Shown: piece after piece, positions 35,570-44,344 of the stretch
Numbering within the stretch: the first letter of the stretch is position 1
How the letters are laid out: the number at the start of each line of letters is the position of its first letter
From: JAANXG01 sp034520625
GTDB taxonomy: Bacteria > Pseudomonadota > Gammaproteobacteria > Arenicellales > JAANXG01
DNA: 64,000 bases
Direction: 5' to 3'
Assembly: GCA_034520625.1 (NCBI GenBank)
Contig: JAXHNI010000004.1
Coordinates: 248,001 to 312,000 of the forward strand
Program-made: the position numbers and the translations under genes
Notes under the pieces: generated by a model
Database searches by the model: none
The model's input: only the letters and a program-made list of their open reading frames with translations
What the model was told of the DNA's origin: nothing

Positions 35570-36946
35570 ATGGGCGATTCCGCTTCCGACCTGCGAAACA
35601 AAGACATCAAGTACAGCCTCCATCCCTACACGCACCTGGCCGCGCACGAGGAGAAGGGCCCGCTCACCATCGAGCGCGGCGAGGACATCTATATCTGGGA
35701 CAGCGACGGCAAGCGGTATATCGAGGGACTCGCCGGCCTGTGGTGTACTTCCCTGGGATTCAGCGAAAAGCGATTGGTGGAGGCGGCCCGCAGGCAGCTC
35801 GATATCCTTCCCTACACGCACACCTTTGCGCATCGATCCAGTCCGCCGGTGATCGAGCTGTACGAGAAGCTCATCAGCATGGCCCCGGAGCCCATGACGC
35901 GGGCGTTCTTCGTCGCATCCGGCTCCGAGGCCATCGACACCGCCGTCAAGTTCATCTGGTACTACAACAATGCACTGGACCGCCGGGACAAGAAGAAGAT
36001 CATTTCCCGCAAGCGCGGCTACCACGGCGTCACCATCGCCGGCGGCAGCCTGACGGCCATTCCGCTGATGCAGACGGACTTCGACATGCCGCTGGACCGG
36101 TTCCTGCACACGGATACCCCCTGTCACTACCGGTATGCGGAGGACGGCGAGTCCGAGGAGGACTTTGCAACACGGCTGGCGGACAACCTCGACAGAATGA
36201 TCCGGGACGAGGGGCCCGATACCGTCGCCGCCTTCGTCGCCGAGCCGGTGATGGGCGCCGGTGGGGTAATACCGCCGCCGAGGACCTACTTCGAGAAAGT
36301 TCAGCAGGTACTGAAAAAACATGACGTGCTGTTCGTCGCGGACGAAGTCATCTGCGGCTTCGGGCGCACCGGCAGCATGTGGGGCTCGCAGACCTACAAT
36401 ATTACGCCGGATATAGTGACCTGCGCCAAGCAGCTTTCCTCTGCATACATACCCATCGCCGGCGTGCTGATCAGCGACCAAATCTATCAGGCGTTCCGGG
36501 AGCAGAGCACGAAGCACGGGGCGCTGGGCACGGGCTATACCTACGGCGGCCATCCGGTGGCGGCCGCGGTGGCGCTGGAGACCCTGAAGATCTACGAAGA
36601 GCGCGACATCGTCGGCTATGTCAACGAGATCTCGCCGCTGTTCCAGAAGCGCCTCGGGGCGCTGGGGGAGCACCCGCTGGTGGGCGACGCCCGGGGGGTC
36701 GGGCTCATCGGCGGCCTGGAGATCGTCACCGACAAGGCGACGCGCGCCCAGTACGATCCGGCGGTGAAAGCGGCGCCGAAAGTGTTCGAGAAAGCGCTGG
36801 CCGAGGGGCTGGTGGTCCGCGCCCTGCCGGGGGACGCCATCGGCGTGTGCCCGCCGCTGATCATCAAGGAAGACCAGATCAACGATCTTTTCGACCGGCT
36901 GGAACGGGCGTTCGATGCCGCGCTGGGCGAGCTCGGCGCCGGTTGA
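35570..36946 (+). CDS. Class III aminotransferase (beta-alanine/omega-amino acid:pyruvate type)
   Basis: About 458 residues from MGDSASDLRNKDIKYSLHPY; a GTG 9 nt upstream is an alternative. The pattern YSLHPYTHLAAHEEKGPL and EGLAGLWCTSLGFSEKRL is typical of omega-amino acid:pyruvate aminotransferases. PLP motifs: FFVASGSEAIDTAVKF, FVADEVICGFGRTG and CAKQLSSAYIPIAGV (Lys). It would turn an omega-amino acid into a semialdehyde, a possible substrate for the neighbouring AOR. Read divergently from the AOR operon; the TPR gene follows 58 nt later. Confidence 0.92.
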   Translation: MGDSASDLRNKDIKYSLHPYTHLAAHEEKGPLTIERGEDIYIWDSDGKRYIEGLAGLWCTSLGFSEKRLVEAARRQLDILPYTHTFAHRSSPPVIELYEKLISMAPEPMTRAFFVASGSEAIDTAVKFIWYYNNALDRRDKKKIISRKRGYHGVTIAGGSLTAIPLMQTDFDMPLDRFLHTDTPCHYRYAEDGESEEDFATRLADNLDRMIRDEGPDTVAAFVAEPVMGAGGVIPPPRTYFEKVQQVLKKHDVLFVADEVICGFGRTGSMWGSQTYNITPDIVTCAKQLSSAYIPIAGVLISDQIYQAFREQSTKHGALGTGYTYGGHPVAAAVALETLKIYEERDIVGYVNEISPLFQKRLGALGEHPLVGDARGVGLIGGLEIVTDKATRAQYDPAVKAAPKVFEKALAEGLVVRALPGDAIGVCPPLIIKEDQINDLFDRLERAFDAALGELGAG

Positions 36947-37004
36947 CCCGGCGGAATTTTCCGGAGCTGACGCAGTCCCAATTGACTGGAGGCATCGAAA
37001 TCCC

Positions 37005-37568
37005 ATGACTCGACGCGGTATCGCAGTTATTGCCTCGGCCATGCTCATGTTGAGCCTGTCCGGCGGGCACGTCTTCGCAGACCAGAGCTCGGAGAATCTG
37101 GAATCCCTGTTCCGGGAGCTGGCGACTGCGGAGTATCCAATAACCGCCCAGCAGCTTGAACGGGAGATCTGGCGTACCTGGCTGGACAGCGGGGACGAAC
37201 GGGTGAACCGCAAGCTCCGCACCGGCATCAGCGCCATGCAGGGCGGCCGCCTGGAGGCGGCGATTCAACACTTCAGCGAGGTCATCGAGATGGCGCCCGG
37301 GTTCGCCGAAGGCTGGAACAAGCGTGCCACTGCGCACTACCTGAACGGTGAGTTCTCCAGTTCGATGCGCGACATCCAGGAGACCCTGGAACGCGAGCCG
37401 CGCCACTTCGGCGCCATATCCGGCATGGGCTTGATTTTCATGCAGCAGGGCGACGAGCGCGCAGCCCTGGACGCCTTCGAGGAAGTGTTGAAGATTCATC
37501 CCCAGGCGCCGGGCGCCGGCAAGCACGCCGAAAGACTACGAAAGAAGTTGAAGGGCCGGGAGATATAG
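37005..37568 (+). CDS. Secreted TPR-repeat protein
   Basis: A 187-residue protein from MTRRGIAVIASAMLMLSLSG, a signal peptide with cleavage near HVFAD. After that, three tetratricopeptide-like units run at ~residues 72-175 (GRLEAAIQHFSEVIEMAP, NGEFSSSMRDIQETLER, GDERAALDAFEEVLKIHP). Such periplasmic TPR proteins scaffold protein complexes; the partner is unknown. Copy F lies just downstream. Confidence 0.85.
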   Translation: MTRRGIAVIASAMLMLSLSGGHVFADQSSENLESLFRELATAEYPITAQQLEREIWRTWLDSGDERVNRKLRTGISAMQGGRLEAAIQHFSEVIEMAPGFAEGWNKRATAHYLNGEFSSSMRDIQETLEREPRHFGAISGMGLIFMQQGDERAALDAFEEVLKIHPQAPGAGKHAERLRKKLKGREI

Positions 37569-37595
37569 GCGGGATCCCGTGGTGCTCTGCCCCGG

Positions 37596-37774
37596 GCCGT
37601 GCGCTGGTTTGAGGGCCGATGCCAGGGACTGGGCTGGTGGCGGGGGTCGTCCACCAGGGCCGCTGTGAATACTTCCATGTACGCTCTCGCTCAAACGTCC
37701 ATGTTTTCGAGAGCCCTGGGGGACGACCCCCGCCACCAGCCTGATCGTGCAGGCTTCCAAACCGGGACACGGCA
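37596..37774 (-). repeat. Nested palindrome, copy F
   Basis: Inner arms 37633-37659 and 37714-37740 pair with one mismatch (stem GGCGGGGGTCGTCCACC), with a 54-nt core in reverse orientation. Outer arms 37596-37611 and 37759-37774 match at about 13 of 16 positions. It lies in the 331-nt gap between the TPR gene and the HD gene; nothing else is visible in that gap. Confidence 0.9.
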
Positions 37775-37899
37775 CCACGCCGGACCCTATGGGTGGGTTG
37801 CTCCCCGACAGGTAGCCGGAATAGACACGGTGGTGTGCCCGGCCCGTACCCCCGGGTAGATCGTTGCATTCTCACCGCCGGACGGGATAATGCCGCGCC

Positions 37900-38571
37900 A
37901 TGTACGGTACCGCATCTGAACGCGCTTCCGCCGACCTCGCGCTCCGCTTTGCCGGCCTGATGAAGCGGTTCTCCCTCGAGCCGTACGCCGACGAATTATT
38001 CACGCTCCTGGACCGGTGCTACGGCAAACCCGGCCGCCACTTCCATAACCTGGCGCACATCCGTCGCTGTATCGACCGGCTCGACGAGGTCCATGATCTC
38101 CTTGACGACCCGGACGCGGCGGAGATTGCCTTGTGGTTTCACGATGCCATCCACGATCCGGAGCGGGACGACAATGAGCTGCGCAGTGCATTGCTGTTCG
38201 AGGAGCGGGCAGGGATATATCTGCCGGCGCAAAGAGCCGAGAGTATTCATTCCATGATCATGGCGACGGTCCATTGCGGCGCGTCCGGCGCCGGCAATGA
38301 CGCGCGCTACACGGCGGATATCGACCTGTCGGGTCTGGCGGCGCCATGGCCGGAGTTCCTGCAGGCCGCGGAAATGCTGCACCGGGAGTGCGGGCACGCC
38401 ACGGGCAGCGACTTCCAGATCGGCTCGGAGCGGTTCTTCAGGAGGCTGCTGTCGGGCCCCGGTATCTATCTGACGGAACACTTCCGGACCCGCTGCGAGG
38501 TGCGGGCGCGTCGAAATATCGAGACATGGCTCAGCCGCGGTCAACGAAACACCGATTCGACCTCCACGTAA
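37900..38571 (+). CDS. HD-superfamily metal-dependent phosphohydrolase (predicted)
   Basis: A 223-residue protein with HFHNLAHIRRCIDRL and LWFHDAIHDP, the His and His-Asp metal ligands of an HD domain, followed by a helical C-terminal part. Members of this family are predicted nucleotide or phosphate-ester hydrolases of unknown substrate. Its 3' end overlaps the convergent PLP decarboxylase gene by 31 nt. Confidence 0.85.
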   Translation: MYGTASERASADLALRFAGLMKRFSLEPYADELFTLLDRCYGKPGRHFHNLAHIRRCIDRLDEVHDLLDDPDAAEIALWFHDAIHDPERDDNELRSALLFEERAGIYLPAQRAESIHSMIMATVHCGASGAGNDARYTADIDLSGLAAPWPEFLQAAEMLHRECGHATGSDFQIGSERFFRRLLSGPGIYLTEHFRTRCEVRARRNIETWLSRGQRNTDSTST

Positions 38572-39680
38572 GTCTCGGCGCTGAAGCCGTTGAAGCGCGT
38601 GGCTCCGGCGTTGCTGTATGCGCCCAGCTGCCCGATCTCGATCCAGTCGCCCTCCCGGATGTCGTCCGGTAGCTCGCACTTGTTGGGCAGAATATCCATG
38701 GAATCACAGGTGGGTCCGTAGACGGTGAACCGCCGGGTCTGTTCCGACACCGGCCCGTCGAGGCGGATTACCCGCATGGGCAGCTCGAGCCTTGTCAGCA
38801 CCAGCTCGGAAAGGCTGCCGTAAATGCCGTCGTTGATGTATATCGCATCTTCCTTGCGCAGCAGCACCTGCGTAAGCAGTGACTGGTAGTCGGCCACCAG
38901 CGCGCGGCCCGGCTCGCACATGAGCACGGTGTCGTTGCGCAGCCGCATGGTTGCCAGCTCCTGCGTGATGGCCGAGAAGTATGCTGCCAGCGGCTCGATG
39001 GACTGGCCGGGGTAGTAGGCGGGGAATCCGCCGCCGATGTCGAGGTAGTCGATGTTCACCCCGGATTCCCTGACGACTTCCGCGCACAGCCGGAGGGCGT
39101 CGCGATAGGCCTGGACCGACTGGCACTGGGAGCCCACGTGAAATGCCAGGCCGCTGCGCAGCCCTTCGCTGTGGACCGCCGCCAGCAGTTCCACCGCTTC
39201 CTCGAGCGGGGCGCCGAACTTCGATGCGAGGTCGAACAACACCTTCGTTTCTCCGGTCTTGAGACGGACATGCACAACGATGCCTTCACCGCCGGTGGCT
39301 TCCAGCGTTTTCTCCAGCTCCGAGAGATGATCGACGACGAAATGCCGCACGCCGTAGACTTCGTAGGCGGTCCTGATGACGGCCCGGGCCTTGGCGGGGT
39401 TCATGAAATAGGCGCCGGCGTCGCGGTGCGACTCGCGCACCTGCGCGATCTCCGGCAGCGAGGCGGTGTCGAAATGCCGCACGCCGGCCTCGTACAGGGT
39501 GTCGATGATCTTCCGGTACGGATTGCACTTCACGGCGTACAGAACGCGGCCGGGAAACGCATCCACGAAGGCCCGCGCATGGGCCGCCAGACCCGCGAGG
39601 TCCAGGCAGTAGACGGGATAGCTGGGGGTCAGCGCTTCGGCCACCGCCCGCGCATCGGGGTAAATGTTCCGCATCGGCAT
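38541..39680 (-). CDS. Type III PLP-dependent decarboxylase (ornithine/lysine decarboxylase-like)
   Basis: About 379 residues from MPMRNIYPDARAV (an ATG six nt downstream is also possible). Alanine-racemase-type TIM barrel with the PLP Lys in YAVKCNPYRKI, glycine-rich LDIGGGFPAYYPG, phosphate/dimer motif CEPGRALVADY and the active-site Cys in YGPTCDSMD, as in eukaryotic-type ornithine decarboxylase. It would make a diamine from a basic amino acid; lysine and ornithine cannot be told apart. The convergent 3' overlap with the HD gene is 31 nt. Copy G lies upstream. Confidence 0.88.
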   Translation of the reverse strand: MPMRNIYPDARAVAEALTPSYPVYCLDLAGLAAHARAFVDAFPGRVLYAVKCNPYRKIIDTLYEAGVRHFDTASLPEIAQVRESHRDAGAYFMNPAKARAVIRTAYEVYGVRHFVVDHLSELEKTLEATGGEGIVVHVRLKTGETKVLFDLASKFGAPLEEAVELLAAVHSEGLRSGLAFHVGSQCQSVQAYRDALRLCAEVVRESGVNIDYLDIGGGFPAYYPGQSIEPLAAYFSAITQELATMRLRNDTVLMCEPGRALVADYQSLLTQVLLRKEDAIYINDGIYGSLSELVLTRLELPMRVIRLDGPVSEQTRRFTVYGPTCDSMDILPNKCELPDDIREGDWIEIGQLGAYSNAGATRFNGFSAETYVEVESVFR

Positions 39681-39815
39681 GTCGGGGATGGTACACCAGG
39701 TGAACGGACGCGGTCCCGGCGCAGGAAGTTGACGCCTTGTGTGCCCCGGCCGCTGATATGACTCCATTCAGCGGTTCGCGGGCATTGGTTTGGTTTGAAG
39801 ACTCGCCCATCCGAC

Positions 39816-39927
39816 GGGCCGGTGCCGGGGGCCGTCCCCCAGGGTCGCTGTAAATACTTCCGTGTACGCTCTGGCTCAAACGTCCCTGTTTTCAACAGCC
39901 CTGGGGCACGACCCCCGGCACCGGCCC
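39816..39927 (-). repeat. Nested palindrome, copy G
   Basis: Arms 39816-39844 and 39899-39927 pair with two mismatches; core 54 nt, reverse orientation. Element-end traces flank it: CCATTCAGCGG near 39768 and CTGATAGTTG near 39990. It lies between the decarboxylase and GNAT genes, both read leftward, within a gap of 332 nt. Confidence 0.9.
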
Positions 39928-40012
39928 TTTCCCCGCCGTCCGTTTACGAACCGGGCCACGGCCTGCGGGATCAGGTGGCTCGGAATCGCTCTGATAGTTG
40001 CGCGAGCATTCG

Positions 40013-40723
40013 TTACCCGGTGTCCTTCCGATACTGCGATAAGCGCTTTCTTTGCCGGCCGTTGTCGTCGAAATTCCCGGGTGCCAGCCATTTCTCGAAC
40101 GCTTCTTTCATGTCCGGCCATTCCGAATCCAGGATGGAAAACCACGCCGTGTCCCGGTTCCGGCCTTTGTAGATCGCCGCCTGGCGGAAAGTCCCTTCGT
40201 AAGTGAAGCCCAGGCGCCTGGCCGCCGCGCAGGATTTTTCATTGAGGGCGTCGCATTTCCATTCGTAGCGCCGGTATCCCAGCTCGAAGACCCGCTGCAT
40301 CATGAGATACATGGCTTCGGTGGCGGCGGGCCGGCTCTGCAGCAGCGGCGAATAGTTGATATGACCCACCTCGATGACGCCCTGGGGCGGGGTGATGCGC
40401 AGATAGCTGGCCACCCCGACGGCTTTACCGGATTCCGCATCCACGACGGCGTGGAACATGGGGTCGTCGTTCATGCACTTGGACTCGACCCAGTGCCGGT
40501 AGGCTTCCAGGGAATCAAACGGGCCGTACGGCAGATACGTCCAGTTGCGGTGTGAGGGATCCTGCAGGTTGGCCTCGAACAAATCACCGGCGTGCCGCAC
40601 GGGGTCGAGACGCTCCACGCGGCACAGGCGCCCCGGCATCGGCTCGTCGGGCGGCCGCGGTGGCGGGTGCCAGCCCGGCACGGATTCGCCCACGGGTTGT
40701 CCCAGCTCATTGATGCGTGTCAT
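40013..40723 (-). CDS. GNAT-family N-acetyltransferase (RimJ/RimL type)
   Basis: A 236-residue protein from MTRINELGQPVGESVPGW; upstream frames read into neighbouring noncoding sequence. The acetyltransferase core spans ~residues 50-205, including PMFHAVVDAESGKAVGVAS and NEKSCAAARRLGFTYEGTFRQ, the latter being the acetyl-CoA-adjacent motif of the RimJ/RimL group. The substrate (small molecule or protein N-terminus) is not evident. The Ldh2-type gene lies 31 nt upstream on the same strand. Confidence 0.88.
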   Translation of the reverse strand: MTRINELGQPVGESVPGWHPPPRPPDEPMPGRLCRVERLDPVRHAGDLFEANLQDPSHRNWTYLPYGPFDSLEAYRHWVESKCMNDDPMFHAVVDAESGKAVGVASYLRITPPQGVIEVGHINYSPLLQSRPAATEAMYLMMQRVFELGYRRYEWKCDALNEKSCAAARRLGFTYEGTFRQAAIYKGRNRDTAWFSILDSEWPDMKEAFEKWLAPGNFDDNGRQRKRLSQYRKDTG

Positions 40724-40754
40724 GAAGGGGTCCGGTTCCTGAGGTGCTGTACGG

Positions 40755-41753
40755 CTACGTTGTTCCGCAAAGGGACTGAATGCTCTCGAAGAGATCGTCC
40801 GGGATCGTGATACCCCGTGCCGCGGCGTTGTCGAAGTGCGCCTGTCTGTCCTGCCCCGGTATGTATGCACCCATCGAGGCCAGCCGGTCAAGATATTCGT
40901 CGATCCGCCGCCCGGGGTGATCCATGGCAGCCAGGTCCATGGCCAGGAACCATTGGCCGACATCCGGGCAATCCGGGTGATCGGCGAACGACGGTGCATC
41001 GATGGACCAGTTGCCGCCGCTCAACCCCGCCGCCAGCAGCTCCACCATCAAGGCGATATTCGCCCCCTTGTAGCCGCCGAAGGGTTTGAACGTACCCTCG
41101 AGCGCTTCGTCGGGATTCGTGGTCGGGTTTCCTTCGCGGTCCAACGCCCAGTCGGTGGGGATGGTGTCGCCGCGTTCCCGGGCAGCATGAACGTCCACGA
41201 GCGTGCAAGCGCTGGTGGACTGGTCGATCAGCAGGGGCGGCCGGCGGTCCCGGGGCAGGGCGAAAGCAATCGGATTGGTGCTGAACCCCGGCGCCGATGC
41301 GCCCGATGGCGCGACGACGGCGGGGCCGGCGTTGGTGACGGCCAGCGCGGCGAAGCCGCGCCGGGCGAGCCGCTCGGGGAAAAAGCCCAGGCAGCCGCAG
41401 GTATAGGTATTGCGAATGGTCAGCACCGCCACGCCCTGGCTTTCGACCATGCCGGCAAACTGCTCGAACGCCCGGTCGAAGGCGTAGTGAGTAAAACCCG
41501 ACCGGGCATCCGTGGTCAGCAGCCCCGGGCGGGCCTGTTCGATAATGGGCTCCACGCGGCCGTCCAGCGCGCCCCGCCGCAGGGCGTTGCAGTAATAGGG
41601 TAGATGGGCGAGGCCGACGTTGCTGCGTCCCGATGCGTGGGCGGCGACCACCGCCCGCGCGACGGCACGCGCCTGTCCCTCGCCGGCGCCGCTGGCGGTG
41701 AGTGCCTGCGTCGCGAGCGCCTCGGCCTGCCCGATGCTCATTGTTCGGCTCAT
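40755..41753 (-). CDS. Malate/L-lactate dehydrogenase family oxidoreductase (Ldh2)
   Basis: A 332-residue enzyme of the NAD(P)-dependent Ldh2/MdhYiaK fold. Signs: SQGVAVLTIRNTYTCGCLGFF, FSTNPIAFALPR, TFKPFGGYKGANIALMVELL and AMDLAAMD near the end. The common SHG motif near the N-terminus reads RSNVGLAH here, so the exact active site differs from lactate/malate dehydrogenases; a keto-acid or cyclic imino acid substrate is possible. Cotranscribed with the GNAT gene by position. Confidence 0.87.
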   Translation of the reverse strand: MSRTMSIGQAEALATQALTASGAGEGQARAVARAVVAAHASGRSNVGLAHLPYYCNALRRGALDGRVEPIIEQARPGLLTTDARSGFTHYAFDRAFEQFAGMVESQGVAVLTIRNTYTCGCLGFFPERLARRGFAALAVTNAGPAVVAPSGASAPGFSTNPIAFALPRDRRPPLLIDQSTSACTLVDVHAARERGDTIPTDWALDREGNPTTNPDEALEGTFKPFGGYKGANIALMVELLAAGLSGGNWSIDAPSFADHPDCPDVGQWFLAMDLAAMDHPGRRIDEYLDRLASMGAYIPGQDRQAHFDNAAARGITIPDDLFESIQSLCGTT

Positions 41754-41929
41754 GACGATTCCAGTGGGGTCAAGCGATTGAAGTTATCCGGGCCGGCGCA
41801 TGAAAATGATTGCTGTTTCCCGTGGGTGCTCCGGGGACCGCGGTTCGCTGTGCGAAGAATAGCACCGCGGCTCGGGTCGTACGCCCGGGACGTTCTAAAG
41901 CCCCGCTGCACGGGCCGACCCGGCAAGTG

Positions 41930-42104
41930 GCGGCTCGGCTCGAAAACCTGGACAATAGGGCCAGTGCCGGGGGGTATCCCCCAGGGCTGTCGAAAACAGG
42001 GATGTTTGAGCCAGAGCGTACAAGGATGTATTTACAGCGACCCTGGGGGATACCCCCCGGCACTGGCCCGTTCCTTGACGCTGCTTCTCAGCAAACCGAG
42101 CCGC
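41930..42104 (+). repeat. Nested palindrome, copy H
   Basis: A perfect 29-bp inner inverted repeat (41958-41986 with 42041-42069, stem GTGCCGGGGGGTATCCCCC) holds the 54-nt core in forward orientation. Outer arms GCGGCTCGG (41930-41938) and CCGAGCCGC (42096-42104) are also perfect. It lies in the divergent gap between the Ldh2 and the molybdopterin oxidoreductase genes, 50 nt upstream of the latter's ATG. Confidence 0.95.
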
Positions 42105-42153
42105 GCCTACCGAGGGATGTTCCCCGGCCGCAGGATTCGGTACGCTTGATGGC

Positions 42154-44244
42154 ATGAGCAGCCGCCCCGAACGCATCCACTCCACCTGTCCCCACGACTG
42201 TCCCAGTGCCTGCGCGCTGGAGGTGGAACGGCTGGATGCGCACACCATCGGCCGGGTCTACGGCGCGAAGGACAATCCCTACACGGCCGGCACGCTGTGT
42301 GCCAAGGTCGGCCGCTACGCCGAGCGCGTCCATCATCCCGACCGGCTGACCCGGCCGCTGCGGCGGGTCGGGGCGAAGGGGAACGGGAACGCCTTCGAAC
42401 CGTTGTCCTGGGACGACGCCCTGGACGAAGTCGCGGAACGGTTCACACGCACGGCCCAGGCCCATGGCAGCGAAACGGTGTGGCCGTATTTCTACGCCGG
42501 CACCATGGGGCTGGTGCAGCGGGACAGCATCGAGCTGTTCCGGCATCTGTTCGGATACTCCCGCCAGCAGTCGACCATCTGCAGCGAGCTCAGCAGCAAC
42601 GGCTGGCTCGCCGGCGCCGGCGCGCTGCGCGGTGTTGACGCCCGTGAGATCCCGGAGAGCGACCTGGTGGTCGTGTGGGGCGGCAATCCGGTCTACACCC
42701 AGGTCAACCTCATGCAACATATCACCACGGTGCGGCGCAACCGCGGCGCCCGGCTGGTGGTGGTGGACCCGTACCGCACCGCCACGGCGGCGAAGGCGGA
42801 CCTGCATGTCATGCTGCGGCCCGGCACCGACGCGGCCCTGGCCTGCGCCGTCATGCACGTGCTGTTCCGGGACGGCCACGCCGACCGGGAGTACATGGCG
42901 CGGTACACCGATGCGCCCGAAGAGCTGGAACGGCACCTGGCCTCCCGCACCCCCGCCTGGGCGGCGGCCATCACCGGTGTCGACGAAGCCGTGATCGAGG
43001 AGTTCGCCGCCCTCTACGGCAGGACCCCGAGGTCCTACCTGCGGCTGGGCTACGGATTCACCCGCTCGCGCAACGGCGCCGTCAGCATGCACGCGGCCCT
43101 GTGCTTGCCGGCGGTCACCGGCGCCTGGCAACACCCGGGCGGCGGCGCGCTGCACTCCAACAAGGGCCTGTACCCCATCGACCGGACGCTGATCCAGGGG
43201 CTGGACGTGATGGACGAATCGGTCCGCATCCTGGACCAGTCGCGCATCGGACCGATACTTCTGGGCGAGCGCGGGGACTTGGGTGACGGCCCGCCGGTCA
43301 CCGCCATGATCATCCAGAACACCAATCCCCTGGTGGTGTGCCCGGAGTCGGAACGGGTGCGCCGGGGGTTCCAACGGGACGACCTGTTCGTCTGCGTCCA
43401 CGAGCAGTTCATGACCGAGACCGCGCGCCATGCCGACATCGTGCTGCCCGCCACCACGTTTCTGGAGCATCCGGACATGTACCTGGCCCTGGGGCACACG
43501 TTCTTCCAGGTCACCCGGCCCGTCATCGAGCCGTACGCGGCGTGCCGCAGCAACCACTGGGTGCTGTCGCAGCTGGCGAAGCGCCTGGGCGGCTCCCATC
43601 CGGGCTTCGAGATGGATGCCTGGACCCTGATGGACGAATCCCTGAAGCGCTCAGGTCTGCCGGGTGCGGAGGAGATTCACCGGAAGCACTGGCACGACTG
43701 CGCCCTGGACTTCGAGCCGGCGCACTTCCTGGACGGGTTCGAGACGCCGGACCGGCGTTTTCATTTCAAGGCGGACTGGGCGAGGCTGGGGACGGAGCAT
43801 CTCGGTTTCCCGTCGCTCCCGGACTACCACGAATCCATCGACGCGGCGAGCGGTGACAAGCCTTACCGCCTGGTGGCCGCGCCGGCGCGCAACTACCTCA
43901 ACTCGAGCTTTACCGAGACCCCCACCTCGCGCAGGAAGGAGAAGCGCCCAACCCTGCTGATGCATCCGGAGGACTGCGGGTCCATGGGCCTGGCGGAAGG
44001 CGACCTGGTGAGTGTCGGCAACGACCTCGCCTCGGTGCGGATCCACGTCAAGCCCTTCGAAGGCCTGCAGCGCGGCGTGCTGGTGTGCGAAAGCGTCTGG
44101 CCCAGCGAGGCGTTCGTTGACGGCCTGGGGATCAATGCCCTGATCAGCGCCGACCGCGGCGGACCGAACGGTGGCGCGGTGTTTCACGATACCGCTGTGT
44201 GGGTTCGGAGGCCGGGGTTGACCCGTCCAAAGGATCGCGACTAA
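42154..44244 (+). CDS. Molybdopterin-dependent oxidoreductase (DMSO reductase/formate dehydrogenase superfamily)
   Basis: A 696-residue protein. N-terminal CPHDCPSACALEV plus the Cys in GTLCAKVGRYAERV binds a 4Fe-4S cluster. LVVVWGGNPVYTQVNLMQHI and MIIQNTNPLVVCPE contact the pterin dinucleotides. The residue aligned with the formate-dehydrogenase metal ligand is probably the Cys of STICSELSSNG. There is no Tat-type signal (no RR motif), so it is cytoplasmic. No partner subunits neighbour it. The C-terminal domain ends with EDCGSMGLAEGDLVSV and HDTAVWVRR. The substrate is unknown; Mo or W could be the metal. Divergent from the Ldh2 gene. Confidence 0.9.
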   Translation: MSSRPERIHSTCPHDCPSACALEVERLDAHTIGRVYGAKDNPYTAGTLCAKVGRYAERVHHPDRLTRPLRRVGAKGNGNAFEPLSWDDALDEVAERFTRTAQAHGSETVWPYFYAGTMGLVQRDSIELFRHLFGYSRQQSTICSELSSNGWLAGAGALRGVDAREIPESDLVVVWGGNPVYTQVNLMQHITTVRRNRGARLVVVDPYRTATAAKADLHVMLRPGTDAALACAVMHVLFRDGHADREYMARYTDAPEELERHLASRTPAWAAAITGVDEAVIEEFAALYGRTPRSYLRLGYGFTRSRNGAVSMHAALCLPAVTGAWQHPGGGALHSNKGLYPIDRTLIQGLDVMDESVRILDQSRIGPILLGERGDLGDGPPVTAMIIQNTNPLVVCPESERVRRGFQRDDLFVCVHEQFMTETARHADIVLPATTFLEHPDMYLALGHTFFQVTRPVIEPYAACRSNHWVLSQLAKRLGGSHPGFEMDAWTLMDESLKRSGLPGAEEIHRKHWHDCALDFEPAHFLDGFETPDRRFHFKADWARLGTEHLGFPSLPDYHESIDAASGDKPYRLVAAPARNYLNSSFTETPTSRRKEKRPTLLMHPEDCGSMGLAEGDLVSVGNDLASVRIHVKPFEGLQRGVLVCESVWPSEAFVDGLGINALISADRGGPNGGAVFHDTAVWVRRPGLTRPKDRD

Positions 44245-44273
44245 AGCCGCCTATTTGGATCAACGGCCCCCGT

Positions 44274-44344
44274 GTAGGAGGCGAGCCCTCTCGCCGATTG
44301 CGGTGTCGAGTAACGCCTTATCGGCCAGAGGGCTGGCCTCCTAC
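44274..44344 (-). repeat. REPIN-like element, copy 2
   Basis: 71 bp with ends GTAGGAGG and CCTCCTAC. Each half forms its own hairpin (GGCGAGCCCTCTCGCC and GGCCAGAGGGCTGGCC). Its terminal CTAC supplies the TAG stop codon (CTA 44341-44343) of the tup-operon regulator gene. The 5' GTAG signature is intact on both sides. Confidence 0.9.

Noticed and set aside
42154..44244. Selenocysteine in the molybdopterin oxidoreductase
   Set aside because: No in-frame TGA is present; the probable ligand is a normal Cys.
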